From positions 62,001 to 126,000 of the forward strand of contig NZ_BOQP01000028.1 of NCBI RefSeq assembly GCF_018332715.1: a stretch of 64,000 bases of DNA. The letters run 5' to 3'. Positions 1-9,359 of the stretch are shown one piece after another. Origin of the DNA: Winogradskya consettensis. GTDB taxonomy: Bacteria; Actinomycetota; Actinomycetes; Mycobacteriales; Micromonosporaceae. How positions within the stretch are numbered: position 1 is the stretch's first letter; the number at the start of each line of letters is the position of its first letter. A program made the translations under genes and the position numbers. The notes below the pieces were generated by a model. That model made no database searches. It was not told the origin of the DNA and saw nothing but the letters and a program-made list of their open reading frames with translations.

Positions 1-1364
1 GCATCCACGGTTGCAGTGGGCGCCGCGGCCGCTGCCGTGTGGGAGGCGCCGGCCCGGCGTCCGGCATCCGAGCGGCCACTCTTGAGGGCGAGCACCGGCT
101 TGCGGCGTCCCAGGGCGCGCACCGTACGGGCGAACTTGCGGGGATTGCCGAACGATTCGAGGTAGAGCGCCACGGCACGGGTGGCCGGGTCGTCGTACCA
201 GTAGGCGATGAGGTCGTTGCCGCTGACGTCCGCCTTGTTGCCGAGCGACACGAACGTGGAGATGCCGAGGTCCTGCTCGAGCAGGGCGATGCCGACTGCG
301 CCGGACTGGGCCGCGACCGCGAGGCTGCCCGTCGCCGGAACGTGCGGCGCGAAGCCGGCGTCGAGCCTGATCGAAGGGTCGGTGTTGATGACACCGAGGC
401 AGTTCGGCCCGATCAGTCTGATGCCATGCCCGCGAGCGAGCCGGATGAGGTCATGTTGGCGTTGGCGGCCGTCCGGCCCGTCCTCGGAGAATCCGGCGCT
501 GAGCACGACCGCGCCGCGGACGCCGATCTTCGCGCCGTCGGCGAGCACTCCGGCAACCTGATCCGCGGGTACAGCTATGACCAGAAGGTCGGTCGGTGCC
601 GGGAGGTCACGTACCGAGCGGCAGGCGGGGATACCTTCCGGCGCCGCGCCGCTGTGGTTGACCGCGTACAGGCTCCCGGTGAAGCCGTACTCGCGAATCG
701 CCCGCAGCGTCTCGTAGCCGACTCCGCCGGGTCGGTGGCCTGCGCCGACGACCGCAACCGAGGTGGGTGACAGCACCGCGCGCAGTGACGCCCGTTCCGC
801 CGCTCGGTCTCGCGCGTCGACTGCCTGCCCCACGGTTTCCTCGTCGCGGACGGCAAGGCCTACGTCCACGATCCCGGCGTCGAGCCGCGACCACGAGTCC
901 GGGCTCAGGTCGCGGGTCACGCGCAACATCGCGGTGTTGCCCGGCAGTACCTCGCCGACCAGTTCCTCGATGCCGTGGCGGCGCGCCCGGGCGGCGAGGT
1001 GCTCCAGCAGCAAGGTGCCGATTCCACGGCCGCACTGCGCGTCCGCGACGAAGACCGCGAACTCGGCACGCCGCCCATCTCGATGCGGAGAACCGCACGA
1101 AGCGACTCCGACCAGCGCGTCACCCTCGGCGGCCAGCATCGCAACGTGGCCGTCGGACTCCGGCGCGCATAGCCGGTCCACCTCAGCGGCGAGACTGGCC
1201 GAACTCGGTGCGGCGAAGAACCGCAGCCGTAGGCTCTCCTCGCTCGCTTTGTCGTACAGCCTGGTCAGGCCGTCTCGGTCGCCCGGCTGGACCGGCCGGA
1301 TCGTGACGATCCCACCGTCGGCGGTCAGAGCGTCTACTGCGTCGAGTGCAAGATCGGCGGTCAT
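1..1364 (-). CDS. GNAT acetyltransferase / CoA-binding (Pat-type) protein, partial
   Basis: The gene runs off the left edge; 454 codons are visible from the ATG at 1364. The N-terminal ~170 residues form a GNAT acetyltransferase domain with the acetyl-CoA loop CGRGIGTLL. A Rossmann-type CoA-binding domain follows, beginning SVAVVGAGHRPGGVG, and continues toward the succinyl-CoA-synthetase-like part beyond the window. Proteins of this build are protein lysine acetyltransferases or ADP-forming acyl-CoA synthetase relatives; the mycobacterial Pat enzymes acetylate acetyl-CoA synthetase. The start lies 10 bp after the USP stop at 1375, so it is probably the third gene of the ATPase-USP operon. 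Domain assignment is confident; the substrate is not known. Confidence 0.85.
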   Translation of the reverse strand, partial: MTADLALDAVDALTADGGIVTIRPVQPGDRDGLTRLYDKASEESLRLRFFAAPSSASLAAEVDRLCAPESDGHVAMLAAEGDALVGVASCGSPHRDGRRAEFAVFVADAQCGRGIGTLLLEHLAARARRHGIEELVGEVLPGNTAMLRVTRDLSPDSWSRLDAGIVDVGLAVRDEETVGQAVDARDRAAERASLRAVLSPTSVAVVGAGHRPGGVGYETLRAIREYGFTGSLYAVNHSGAAPEGIPACRSVRDLPAPTDLLVIAVPADQVAGVLADGAKIGVRGAVVLSAGFSEDGPDGRQRQHDLIRLARGHGIRLIGPNCLGVINTDPSIRLDAGFAPHVPATGSLAVAAQSGAVGIALLEQDLGISTFVSLGNKADVSGNDLIAYWYDDPATRAVALYLESFGNPRKFARTVRALGRRKPVLALKSGRSDAGRRAGASHTAAAAAPTATVD

Positions 1365-1374
1365 AACCTGCTCC

Positions 1375-2247
1375 TCAGGCCGGTTGCGGCCGGACGATAT
1401 AGACCGGGCAGGCAGCGTGGTGCAGCAGCTGCAAGGTCGTCGAGCCCAGCAATGCGCCGGCGAGCGGCCCATGGCCGCGGTTGCCGACCACCACCAGGCG
1501 GGCATGCCGGGAAGCCCGCTCCAGGGCAAAGGAGGCGCTCTCGTGGGTCACTACCGTCTCGACCGGCACATCCGGGAACTTCGCGCGCCACGGGGCGACC
1601 TGTTCCTCGAAGCGCTGCCGTTCAGCTGCGTCCTGCTCGGGCGTGTCGACCGTCGGCGGTGCCACGTCGGAAAGCCAGAGCGGAATCACCGGAAGATAGG
1701 TACGGACGAGATTCAGCGAGCAGCCGTGCTCGTTCGCCGCGGTGAACGCAGTTTCCAACACCATGTCCGCTGCGGGCGAGTCGTCGACACCGACGGCGAT
1801 CGGACCGTCGACGGCTTCGGCCGGTCCGCGCACCACTACCACCGGGCACGAAGCATGCGTGGCGACGCGCTGGCTCACCGAGCCGAGCAGCAGGCCGGCG
1901 AAGCCGCCACGACCACGGCTGCCCAGCACCAGCAAGTCCGCACCCTGGGACACCTCGAGCAGCCGCGGGGCGGCGTTCCCGATCAGAGTGTCGGTCTGCA
2001 CGGTGATACCCGGTGCGACGTCCCGGGCTCGATCCCACGCCGCGGCCACGATCGCCTCGGCGATCTTTCGGGCGAGGTCGACGAACTCGCTCCCGATGGT
2101 GTAGCGGGCGCCCTGCCATTCCCAATCGAAGGCGTGCACGATACGCAGTGGCACATGGCGGCGGTCAGCTTCCTGAGCCGCCCAGTCGACGGCGTTGTTG
2201 CTCGGGTCGGTGCCGTCTGTACCGACGACGATGCCCCTGATGGTCAT
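1375..2247 (-). CDS. Universal stress protein, tandem two-domain
   Basis: A 290-residue protein made of two USP domains. Each has the N-terminal GVDxS/T-like strand (GIVVGTDGTD; AVGVDDSPA) and the C-terminal ATP-binding glycine pattern GxxGxG-x9-GS/T-x-S/T, seen as GSRGRGGFAGLLLGS in the first half and GNRGHGPLAGALLGS in the second. Such proteins bind ATP or AMP and are induced under hypoxia in mycobacteria (Rv2005c and Rv2623 class). The ATG has an upstream AAGGGG. The gene sits 20 bp behind the P-type ATPase and 10 bp before the acetyltransferase gene, so all three probably share one transcript. Confidence 0.93.
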   Translation of the reverse strand: MTIRGIVVGTDGTDPSNNAVDWAAQEADRRHVPLRIVHAFDWEWQGARYTIGSEFVDLARKIAEAIVAAAWDRARDVAPGITVQTDTLIGNAAPRLLEVSQGADLLVLGSRGRGGFAGLLLGSVSQRVATHASCPVVVVRGPAEAVDGPIAVGVDDSPAADMVLETAFTAANEHGCSLNLVRTYLPVIPLWLSDVAPPTVDTPEQDAAERQRFEEQVAPWRAKFPDVPVETVVTHESASFALERASRHARLVVVGNRGHGPLAGALLGSTTLQLLHHAACPVYIVRPQPA

Positions 2248-2267
2248 GGCCCGTACCCCTTTCGGTC

Positions 2268-4850
2268 TCAGCTTTCAGCGTGAGATTTGTCGATGAAATG
2301 CGGCAGGGCGGCAGGTCCCCGTCCGGCGGGCCGGAAGTCCCGTATCCAGCGATGCACGACAAGCAGCGCAAGCCCAGGAATCACGGCAACGGCAGCGCAG
2401 GCCAGCAACTGCGGCCAGGTCAGCGCTTCTGTGCCGAGCAACGTGCGCAACGGTGGCGCCAGTACACCGGCGACCTGCAAGACACCGGACAGGGCGACGG
2501 CTGCGACCAAGGACCAGTTACGCGGCGCACCCGGTACGGCCTTGGCCCGCACGGCGAGGGCGACGCCGAGCTGGGCCAGACCGAGCACGACGAACATGAC
2601 CGACTGCCATGGCAGGTCCCTTTGCTGGGCGAACACTCCGGACGCCAGGACCACCGTTGCCAGGCAGACGCCGCCCGCCAGCACACTCGCCAGCAGTCCG
2701 TCACCGAGTACCGACTCCTGCGGCGAGCGGGGCTTACGCTGCAATACATCGGCTTCGGCCGGCTCGGCGCCGAGCGCCACACCTGGGATGCCGTGTGTCA
2801 GCAGGTTGATCCAGAGCAGCTGCCCCGGCAGCAGCGCCACGGGCATGCCGAGCAACGGACCAGCGAGCATGACGAGCAACTCGGCGATGCCGCCGGACAG
2901 CGCGTAGCGCAGGAATCTGCGGATGTTGTCGTAGATCCGGCGGCCCTCGCCGATGGCATCGGCCACCGTGCCCAAGTTGTCGTCGACCAGCACCAGCTCG
3001 GCGGCCTGCCGGGCGACCTCTGTTCCGCCGCCCATGGCGATGCCGATGTCGGCGCGACGCAGTGCGGGGGCATCGTTGACGCCGTCGCCGGTCATCGCGA
3101 CTACCTCGCCGCGCTGCTGAAGGCCGGCGATGATGTCGAGCTTCTGCTCCGGCTGCGTTCGGGCGTACACCCGGGCGTGTTCGATGTCGTCGGCGCTCAG
3201 CGGACCGGCGTCGCCGACGGAGACGCGTTCGCCCGGCCGGAGGATGCCGAGCTGGGCGCCGATCGCCGCTGCGGTTGCGGGGTGGTCGCCGGTTATCAAC
3301 AGCAGACGTACGCCTGAGGCTTCGAACGCCTCTGCGGTCGTCCGTGCGTTCGCCCGCAGTGGATCGCCGATGCCGACCAGCCCGACAGGTTGCAGCGGGG
3401 GAGGGTTGGCCGGGTCCGGCTGAGTGGCGGTGATCGCTGTCGCGAGGGCCAGCACCCTCAGTCCGTCTGCGGCGAGATCAGCCGCAGCGCCGCGCAGGTC
3501 GGCGTCTGTCTCCGGATCCAGGACGCTTTCGGGCGCTCCTTTGCGCACCACCAGGTAGGTGCCATCGCGCAGATGGTGAACAGTCGTCATTTGCCGAGTC
3601 GCCTGGTCGAAGGGATGCTCGGCAGTACGGGGCGAGTCGGCTCGTTCAGCGGTGATGTCTAGACCGCATCGGGCAGCGAAGGTGACAAGCGCGGCTTCCA
3701 TCGGGTCACCGGCCGCGGTCCACTCGGATCGCTGCTCGCCGGGTGCGACAAGATCCGCGTCGTTGCAGAGCAGGCCGGCGCGGGCGATCAGGCGCAGCGT
3801 TTCCTGGTCGTCGGGCGATCCCTCACCCACGTGGACCTCACCGTCCGGTGCGTAGCCGGCGCCGGTGATCACGTACCGGGCGCCACTGGCAGTGACGGCC
3901 TGCTGGACCGACATGCGGTTCTGGGTCAGGGTGCCGGTCTTGTCGGAGGCGATGACGGTGACCGAGCCGAGCGTTTCCACCGCGTGCAGCTTGCGGGGTA
4001 TCGCCCTGGTGCGGGCCATCCGCCGGGCGCCCAGCGCTAAGGCGAGCGTCACCACGGCCGGCAAGCTCTCCGGCACAGCCGCGACGACGAGACTTACTGC
4101 GGTGATGGCCATCCGGGCCAGGGGTTCACCGGCGAGCACGCCGACAGCGAAGACGACGGCGGACACCGCGATCGCGGTGATACCCAGAACGCGCCCGAGG
4201 CTCGCGATGCGCCGCTGCAGCGGGGTCGGTGCCGGCTTCGTACGAGAGACCAGAGCCGCGATCCGGCCCAGCGAGCTCGAGGCCCCGGTCCGCATGACCA
4301 AGCCGGCGGCTCGGCCCGTGGTGAGTACAGTGCCCGAGCCTGCCTCTTCCCCCGCCGCCCGGTGCACCGGCACGGACTCGCCGGTCAGCGCCGATTCGTC
4401 GAAGGCGGCACGCTGCGCTTCCGTGAGGTGGAGGTCGGCCGGAACGACGTCACCGGCCTCAAGGCGTACGAGATCACCGGACACCAGCTGCGAAGCCGGA
4501 AGAACGACATCGTGGCCATCGCGCACGACGCGCGCGGTGGGCGCGGCAAGCTGGTCGAGAGCCGCGATCGCGGAGTCAGCTCGGATTTCCTGCAGCACAC
4601 CGATCAACGTGTTCAAGGTTACGACGAGCAGGATCACGGCCGTGTCCGGGATGTCGCGAAGGGCCGTCGTGACGACGGCGGCGGCCAGGAGCAGCGCCAC
4701 CAGCGGGTCCGCCAGCTGCCGGCCGATGCGTCCGGCCAGTCGGCGCGGAGCCGGCGCTGCGACGGTGTTGAGGCCGTCAGCCGCCAAGCGTTCGGTCGCT
4801 TCCGCAGTGGTCAAGCCGGTAGGGGCGGTCGGGACGACAGTGGTCTCCAC
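2268..4850 (-). CDS. Cation-transporting P-type ATPase (CtpF/PMR1-like)
   Basis: An 860-residue P2-type ATPase of the inner membrane. Visible motifs are the actuator loop TGES (156-159), the membrane motif PESLP (260-264), the phosphorylation site DKTGTLT (Asp303) and the hinge [16 protein letters not shown] replaces the heavy-metal CPx motif, so the ion is more likely Ca2+, Mg2+ or a monovalent cation than copper. The GTG at 4850 was chosen because GGAGGA lies six bases upstream; longer readings add an unlikely basic leader. A DosR-like box lies 57-71 bp upstream. In M. tuberculosis ctpF (Rv1997) belongs to the DosR regulon, which fits this location. Ion specificity is inference. Confidence 0.92.
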   Translation of the reverse strand: METTVVPTAPTGLTTAEATERLAADGLNTVAAPAPRRLAGRIGRQLADPLVALLLAAAVVTTALRDIPDTAVILLVVTLNTLIGVLQEIRADSAIAALDQLAAPTARVVRDGHDVVLPASQLVSGDLVRLEAGDVVPADLHLTEAQRAAFDESALTGESVPVHRAAGEEAGSGTVLTTGRAAGLVMRTGASSSLGRIAALVSRTKPAPTPLQRRIASLGRVLGITAIAVSAVVFAVGVLAGEPLARMAITAVSLVVAAVPESLPAVVTLALALGARRMARTRAIPRKLHAVETLGSVTVIASDKTGTLTQNRMSVQQAVTASGARYVITGAGYAPDGEVHVGEGSPDDQETLRLIARAGLLCNDADLVAPGEQRSEWTAAGDPMEAALVTFAARCGLDITAERADSPRTAEHPFDQATRQMTTVHHLRDGTYLVVRKGAPESVLDPETDADLRGAAADLAADGLRVLALATAITATQPDPANPPPLQPVGLVGIGDPLRANARTTAEAFEASGVRLLLITGDHPATAAAIGAQLGILRPGERVSVGDAGPLSADDIEHARVYARTQPEQKLDIIAGLQQRGEVVAMTGDGVNDAPALRRADIGIAMGGGTEVARQAAELVLVDDNLGTVADAIGEGRRIYDNIRRFLRYALSGGIAELLVMLAGPLLGMPVALLPGQLLWINLLTHGIPGVALGAEPAEADVLQRKPRSPQESVLGDGLLASVLAGGVCLATVVLASGVFAQQRDLPWQSVMFVVLGLAQLGVALAVRAKAVPGAPRNWSLVAAVALSGVLQVAGVLAPPLRTLLGTEALTWPQLLACAAVAVIPGLALLVVHRWIRDFRPAGRGPAALPHFIDKSHAES

Positions 4851-4907
4851 GGCTATTCCTCCCATTGGTGTCAGCTCCACGCTGCGCCATTGAGGACCCG
4901 TCCGGCA

Positions 4908-4921
4908 GGGCCGAAAGCCCC
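4908..4921. promoter_or_regulatory. DosR-like box, ATPase operon
   Basis: GGGCC-GAAA-GCCCC, a 5-4-5 palindrome ending 57 bp upstream of the GTG of the P-type ATPase. It matches the repeated island box GGGNC-N4-GNCCC. Confidence 0.7.
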
Positions 4922-4954
4922 AGCTACGTGGGACCGTCCTCAGCGGGGGACGTC

Positions 4955-4988
4955 GTGCCGAAGGTGCGGACAACGGGCCCTTCGGCAC
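4955..4988. promoter_or_regulatory. Inverted repeat with a box in its loop
   Basis: GTGCCGAAGG is repeated exactly inverted as CCTTCGGCAC, with a 14-base spacer. Positions 4967-4980 read CGGAC-AACG-GGCCC, another 5-4-5 box that overlaps the spacer and the right arm. It lies between the divergent ATPase and USP genes, 157 bp or more from the USP start. Confidence 0.45.
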
Positions 4989-5137
4989 TGTCGACGCCCG
5001 CTGCGTCGAAGCATGGTGAAGGTGTGGCCGGCGACATGTCAGCTGCTCGGAACGGCGGTTCGCCGTGTATCTCTCTGTCCTCCTCGCTGGGCGCCAGACA
5101 CGAACGCCGGCCACACAGTCGCGATCGGAGGCACGTC

Positions 5138-5599
5138 ATGACGCTCTACGAACTACACGACCCCACCGATGTGCGGGAGACCGACATCGTGGTCGGCGTC
5201 GACGGTTCGCCGTCGTCCACAGCGGCTCTGCGCTGGGCCCTTGCCCAGGCCAAGCTCGCGAGCGTACGAGTGCAGGCCGTTGCCGCGTGGGAGTACCCCA
5301 CTTACTACGGCTGGGCGGGTGCGTATCCCTACGAGGACGTGTCCGTCAGCACCGGAAAGTACCTCGACGAGACGGTCCATCGGGTGATCGACGCCGAGAA
5401 GGCGGACGTTGAGGTGTTGCAGAGTGTCGTTCCCGGCAACCCTGCCCAGGCCCTCATAGACGCCTCTGCCCACGCCGCACTTCTCGTGGTCGGTTCCCGG
5501 GGGCACGGCGCCTTCGCCGGCGCTCTGCTCGGATCGGTCAGCCAGCACTGCGTACACCACGCGCATTGCCCGGTCGTCGTGGTGCGCGGAAAGAGCTGA
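5138..5599 (+). CDS. Universal stress protein, single domain
   Basis: A 153-residue single USP domain: DIVVGVDGSPSS near residue 17 and GSRGHGAFAGALLGSVSQ near the C-terminus, the ATP-binding type signature. The ATG at 5138 follows GGAG by seven bases. It is divergent from the ATPase operon and ends just before a very strong hairpin. Its promoter region contains the inverted repeat at 4955-4988 but no canonical box at the usual 50-75 bp distance, so its co-regulation with the island is plausible but not shown by position. Confidence 0.92.
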   Translation: MTLYELHDPTDVRETDIVVGVDGSPSSTAALRWALAQAKLASVRVQAVAAWEYPTYYGWAGAYPYEDVSVSTGKYLDETVHRVIDAEKADVEVLQSVVPGNPAQALIDASAHAALLVVGSRGHGAFAGALLGSVSQHCVHHAHCPVVVVRGKS

Positions 5600-5606
5600 C
5601 GACGTC

Positions 5607-5653
5607 GGCGCGCCCGTGTCCTCACCCCCCAAGGGTGAGGACACGGGCGCGCC
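5607..5653. terminator. Perfect 21-bp hairpin between convergent genes
   Basis: GGCGCGCCCGTGTCCTCACCC pairs perfectly with the sequence at 5633-5653 across a five-base loop (5628-5632). It lies between the USP stop and the convergent DUF1918 gene. There is no T-tract, as is common in actinobacteria, so it probably serves as a bidirectional terminator. Confidence 0.8.
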
Positions 5654-5681
5654 ACCCTGAGTGGAGGTATGAAGCGCCGAC

Positions 5682-5924
5682 TTACGCCCGGTTGGCGTCG
5701 GCCGGCACGTCGGAGTCGGCGGAGTTCGATCCGGTTGAGTCGCCGCGCTCGATCCGCGCTTCCTCGCCGGGAAAAATGAGGGACTTCCGGCCGTCGTCGA
5801 GCCAGCGGACCTCGTACGGCGGAGCCCCATCATCGTGCCGGACGGCGATGACTGTTCCGACACGGCGGCCATCCGCCGTAGAGGTTCCGTCGACGGTGAT
5901 CCGGTCACCGACTTGAGCGAACAT
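5682..5924 (-). CDS. DUF1918 domain protein
   Basis: An 80-residue protein with the compact DUF1918 fold pattern: GDRITVDG, RVGTVIAV, PPYEVRWLDDGRKSLIFPG, then an acidic disordered tail. The family is common in actinobacteria, often beside stress genes, and resembles small SH3-like barrels; its biochemical role is unknown. The ATG at 5924 has a purine-rich GGAAGGGG upstream. A weak half-box (GTGCC-GAAG-GAACA, 5969-5982) lies at the expected distance of 45-58 bp. Confidence 0.85.
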   Translation of the reverse strand: MFAQVGDRITVDGTSTADGRRVGTVIAVRHDDGAPPYEVRWLDDGRKSLIFPGEEARIERGDSTGSNSADSDVPADANRA

Positions 5925-6228
5925 GGCGAACGCCCCTTCCTCGCTGTAGGTGATTGCCCACCGGCTCCGTGCCGAAGGAACAGATGACGCCGTTCGTCGA
6001 CGGCTGCAGGCGGTTGATCGGTCGGCCGCCTCGTCCGACTGCTGCCTTGCCGCTTCCCGCAATCTGTGCCGTCGTGACAACGATCCCTCGACAGCGTGCA
6101 GAGGGTCAGAGGCTTTGGCCCAGCCTGAGGGTGGCACTCGGCCTTCCACTGAGGTGCCGTGAACCGCCCGAGTCTCACGACCGCAGGGCTTCCCCGTACC
6201 GCGTTCGGTGCGGGGAAGCGGTTGGCGA
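5925..6228. other. Gene-free stretch upstream of DUF1918
   Basis: About 300 bases with no convincing coding frame. It holds the weak half-box near 5969-5982 and the terminator hairpin at 6188-6219. Open frames extending DUF1918 upstream through here are basic, low-complexity and lack homology-like motifs. Confidence 0.6.
6188..6219 (-). terminator. Terminator hairpin after the DUF4389 gene
   Basis: GCTTCCCCGTACCG pairs with CGGTGCGGGGAAGC around a CGTT loop, a 14-bp stem with one G-T pair. It lies ten bases beyond the stop codon of the minus-strand gene at 6229. Confidence 0.75.
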
Positions 6229-7656
6229 TCACACGCCGGCCGTAACCGGCGGTATCGGCTGGGGAACCGGACCGATCGGCGGTGGCGGACCGTTGTGCCG
6301 AAGGCCGAGACCCCATCCGCCGAGCACGATCAGGCCGATGGCCAGCATGGCGAGGATGCCGCCCAGGGCGAGCAGGCCGCCTCCCCAAGCGGCCGAGGCC
6401 GGGACCTGGAACGCGCCACGGACGTCCGCAGCCACCCCCGGGGAGCCGTCCGCGTTGACAACGACAACGGCGTACTGGCCGTCCACCATGTTCCACTCGA
6501 GCGTGGCTTGCGGTCCGGTCGCCGAGGCCACCCAGAACGTCTGGGACGTGGGATCGGTGACCGCGAGGACATCACCGGGGACGCGGTCATAGTCGGGTGT
6601 GCCGTCGCTGAGGCCGGTCAGCTCGTCGTGTGCGGTTCCGCTCAGCCAGGCGTCGATCGAGTGCTGCGGGGCGATGCCGATGAACAACGAGCGCCCGTTC
6701 GAGGAGACCGCATTCAGCCGTAGTCCGCCGGTGTCGGAGATGCCGCGTGTCCAGGCGTCGGCGTCGGTGATCGTGAGATCCTCCGCTGTGACGGCCGCGG
6801 TGGTGCTCGTCAGGTCGACCGCGGGTGAGGTCACGTAGCCGGTGCTGTCGTGCCGGCTGTCCACGGCGAGCAGGATGCCGCCGCCGATCGCCGCTCCGGC
6901 CGCCGGGGCCAGGAGCATCACTCCCACCACCAGCGCGATGGCTGAACCGGCCCCGGACCTCGTCTCGGCATGGGCGGCATGCGGCGGCGGGTCACCATCC
7001 GGGCCATCGGGCTCCATCCCGCCTTGGTCCAGCCGGAAGGGTGGGTACCGTGGCGTGAGCAGGGTCAGATAAGCCAGGACGCGCAGATTCCACCGGGCGA
7101 TGCCGATCAGCAGGCGGGCGAGTCCCCGGGGGTAGTGGCCGGTGAACAAGAGGGCGAATCCGGCGATGAGCAGCGCAGCGGAGACCACGCCGATGGGCGC
7201 GGCCGTGCGAGCGTCGCCGGCCGCCGGTGACCACGTCGCGGCCCCGTTGAGCGCCCCGATGATCAGGAGGTGCGGGATCGCGAACACCCAGGCCACCAGC
7301 GGTAGCCAACGCGGCGGCGGGCCGTCCGTGCTGTCCAGCCGTACGCGTGCCGGGTAGTCGGGCACGTCGGCGAGGGTGAAGGGCGGGTACCGATCTGTGC
7401 CGAGCACCTGGTAGCCGTAGTAGCCGACCCGCCAGCTCCAGCGCAGCACTCCCAGGTTGTAAGCGCGGATGGCGACCGGGTAGTGGCCGGTGAACAGCAC
7501 CGCCAGGTAGGCCACCAGAGTGAGCACCACCAGGCCGGTCCAGAGCACCAGCAGAGCGAGATAGTGCGGGACGAGCAGGATCCACTTGACGAGCCACAGC
7601 CAGCGGCTCAGTGGCTCCTCGTGCCTTGCCTCGACCCGCACGGGATAGCGGTTCAT
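6229..7656 (-). CDS. DUF4389 membrane protein
   Basis: A 475-residue integral membrane protein. It contains two DUF4389-like repeats, each a hydrophobic hairpin followed by FTGHYP and then RYPPF (FTGHYPVAIRAYNLGVLRW and FTGHYPRGLARLLIGIARW). A third hydrophobic helix near residue 245 leads into an extracytoplasmic domain of about 170 residues, and a last helix precedes a proline-rich tail. Function is not known. The ATG at 7656 follows GGGAGGTGTC. A DosR-like box lies 52-66 bp upstream, so it is probably an island member. Confidence 0.85.
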   Translation of the reverse strand: MNRYPVRVEARHEEPLSRWLWLVKWILLVPHYLALLVLWTGLVVLTLVAYLAVLFTGHYPVAIRAYNLGVLRWSWRVGYYGYQVLGTDRYPPFTLADVPDYPARVRLDSTDGPPPRWLPLVAWVFAIPHLLIIGALNGAATWSPAAGDARTAAPIGVVSAALLIAGFALLFTGHYPRGLARLLIGIARWNLRVLAYLTLLTPRYPPFRLDQGGMEPDGPDGDPPPHAAHAETRSGAGSAIALVVGVMLLAPAAGAAIGGGILLAVDSRHDSTGYVTSPAVDLTSTTAAVTAEDLTITDADAWTRGISDTGGLRLNAVSSNGRSLFIGIAPQHSIDAWLSGTAHDELTGLSDGTPDYDRVPGDVLAVTDPTSQTFWVASATGPQATLEWNMVDGQYAVVVVNADGSPGVAADVRGAFQVPASAAWGGGLLALGGILAMLAIGLIVLGGWGLGLRHNGPPPPIGPVPQPIPPVTAGV

Positions 7657-7708
7657 GACACCTCCCGAGGCTTTCCTCCAGTTCATCGCCGAGAAACCGT
7701 GTCCAACA

Positions 7709-7722
7709 GGGCCGGAAGCCCT
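7709..7722. promoter_or_regulatory. DosR-like box, DUF4389 gene
   Basis: GGGCC-GGAA-GCCCT, 52-66 bp upstream of the ATG at 7656, between it and the end of the ABC permease gene. Confidence 0.65.
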
Positions 7723-7742
7723 GCGAGCCGCAGGCACAACGG

Positions 7743-9359
7743 TCAGACGAGACCCGCCCGGCGACGGCGGGCCACAGCCAGCGCGACCAAGGCCCACGCG
7801 GCAATCGCCGTGAGGTGGCCCCAGGCGAATCCGGCACCCGTGCCGTCCGGTCGCGTTGCGGTGAGAAGCGCCTGCAGCAGATGCCGCAGCGGGAACAGGT
7901 CGGCTAAGGCGGTGAGTTCGCCGGGAAGCGGCTGGTCGCCGACCACGAAGATCTCCGACAGGAAGGACAGCGGTAGGAGCGTCCCGAGGGTTACCGCGAC
8001 CAGCGACCGCGCCCGCGGTAGGAGGGCAGCCAGGGCAGCGCCCATCGCAGAGAAGCACAGCGAACCCAGAACGGCCGCGAGCAATACGGCGGGCAGGCGC
8101 GCCGCGTCAAGGCGTACGCCCAGGAAGCCGATGCCGATGGCGGCGAGAACCGTGCCGCCCAGAAGCGCGGTGAGCAGGGCAACGCACACCCGGCCCGCGA
8201 CATACGCGCCGAAGGGCAGGGGAGTGCCCAGAAGCCGTTTCAACACGCCGGCGGTACGGGCGGCGACCAAGCCCTCAGGCATGTCGACGTAGGCGGTGAC
8301 CGCGATGGTGTACGCCGTGAGACCGGCGAACAGGTACTGAGCCATTGCCATGCCATGCACTCGGGCGTCACCGAAGACCGTGGGAAAGAGCGCGAGCAGC
8401 ATGGCCGGGAAGATCAAGGCGAAGAAGACAGAGAGTGCATCGCGGCGCATGCCGAGGAGCGCGTACGAGATCTGGCCGTGCAGCGCCATGAACGGTGACC
8501 TGCGGCCGGGTTCCAGCGGGTTCGAGAGATGCGTGCGCGCCGGGCCGGGTGTTCGCGTCGAGGCCGGTCCGCCGCCGAGCTCGTGGGGCGTCCAGCCGTA
8601 GCGGTGTCGTGCGATGAGCACGCCGACGACAGCCCAGACGGCCAGCACGGCCAGGTGTTGCGGGGAGAAGCCTGCACCGGCGCCAGGGCGGAAGGTCTCA
8701 GCCGTCGCCAAGGCGAGGTGCTTGAGCGGCAGGAAGGATCCGAGGAGTTCCAACGGCTGCGGCAGGTCCACGTTGACGATGAAGACGTCGGAGACGAAAG
8801 CCAGCGGGATGAGGATGCCCTGTGCCAGTGCTTGAGTCGCCGTCACGGTTCTGACCGACGACGCCAGAGCGATGCCCAGAGCGGCGCAGCACGCGATGCC
8901 GAGCGCCAGGGTGATCAGCATGGCGGGGACCTTGTTCCACACGATCTCGACGTCGTACGCGAGAACGCCCACGGCCGTCAGCAGCAGCACAGCGGACCCA
9001 GCGGCAACCGCCGATGCGCAGATGCGTGCCGCGACCACGGCTGCCGCTGGTATGGGGGCAGCGTGGAGCCGAAGAAGGACGCCGCTCTCGCGCAGCACGG
9101 CCGTCTCTACCGCTGTCAACGTGAAGGAGGCCTGAGCGACTCCGAACACTGCGAACGGTGCGACCAGGAACTGCGTCACCGGAACGCCTTCCTCGGTGGT
9201 CGCACCGCCCACGATAGTCCCCACGATGATCAGAAAGGCGAGCGGAAACGCCAACGTGAAGAAGGCGGCGAGAGGATTGCGCAGAGAGGCGCGGACCGCA
9301 TGAGCGGTCATGAGCCTGAACGGCTTCTGCGGCCGGGCAGGGACATGCTCGTCAAGCAT
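7743..9359 (-). CDS. ABC-2 type transporter permease, fused double-length
   Basis: A 538-residue permease that looks like two ABC-2 permease halves in one chain. Each half begins with a basic amphipathic stretch and a first helix (SLRNPLAAFFTLAFPLAFL near residue 25; RRDALSVFFALIFPAMLLA near residue 305) and contains about six membrane segments. Usually two subunits dimerise; here the duplication would supply both. The start overlaps the end of the ATPase gene by 8 bp and is preceded by GGGGAGG, so the two are translationally coupled. It is probably a DrrAB-like exporter; the substrate is unknown. Confidence 0.88.
   Translation of the reverse strand: MLDEHVPARPQKPFRLMTAHAVRASLRNPLAAFFTLAFPLAFLIIVGTIVGGATTEEGVPVTQFLVAPFAVFGVAQASFTLTAVETAVLRESGVLLRLHAAPIPAAAVVAARICASAVAAGSAVLLLTAVGVLAYDVEIVWNKVPAMLITLALGIACCAALGIALASSVRTVTATQALAQGILIPLAFVSDVFIVNVDLPQPLELLGSFLPLKHLALATAETFRPGAGAGFSPQHLAVLAVWAVVGVLIARHRYGWTPHELGGGPASTRTPGPARTHLSNPLEPGRRSPFMALHGQISYALLGMRRDALSVFFALIFPAMLLALFPTVFGDARVHGMAMAQYLFAGLTAYTIAVTAYVDMPEGLVAARTAGVLKRLLGTPLPFGAYVAGRVCVALLTALLGGTVLAAIGIGFLGVRLDAARLPAVLLAAVLGSLCFSAMGAALAALLPRARSLVAVTLGTLLPLSFLSEIFVVGDQPLPGELTALADLFPLRHLLQALLTATRPDGTGAGFAWGHLTAIAAWALVALAVARRRRAGLV

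Noticed and set aside
4850-5114. N-terminal extension of the P-type ATPase to 5114
   Set aside because: The extension is basic and unlike the family; a good ribosome-binding site supports the GTG at 4850, and the box would fall inside the coding region.
5153-6496. Minus-strand 447-codon frame across a USP, terminator and DUF1918
   Set aside because: It crosses three supported features and a perfect terminator hairpin, and has no domain.
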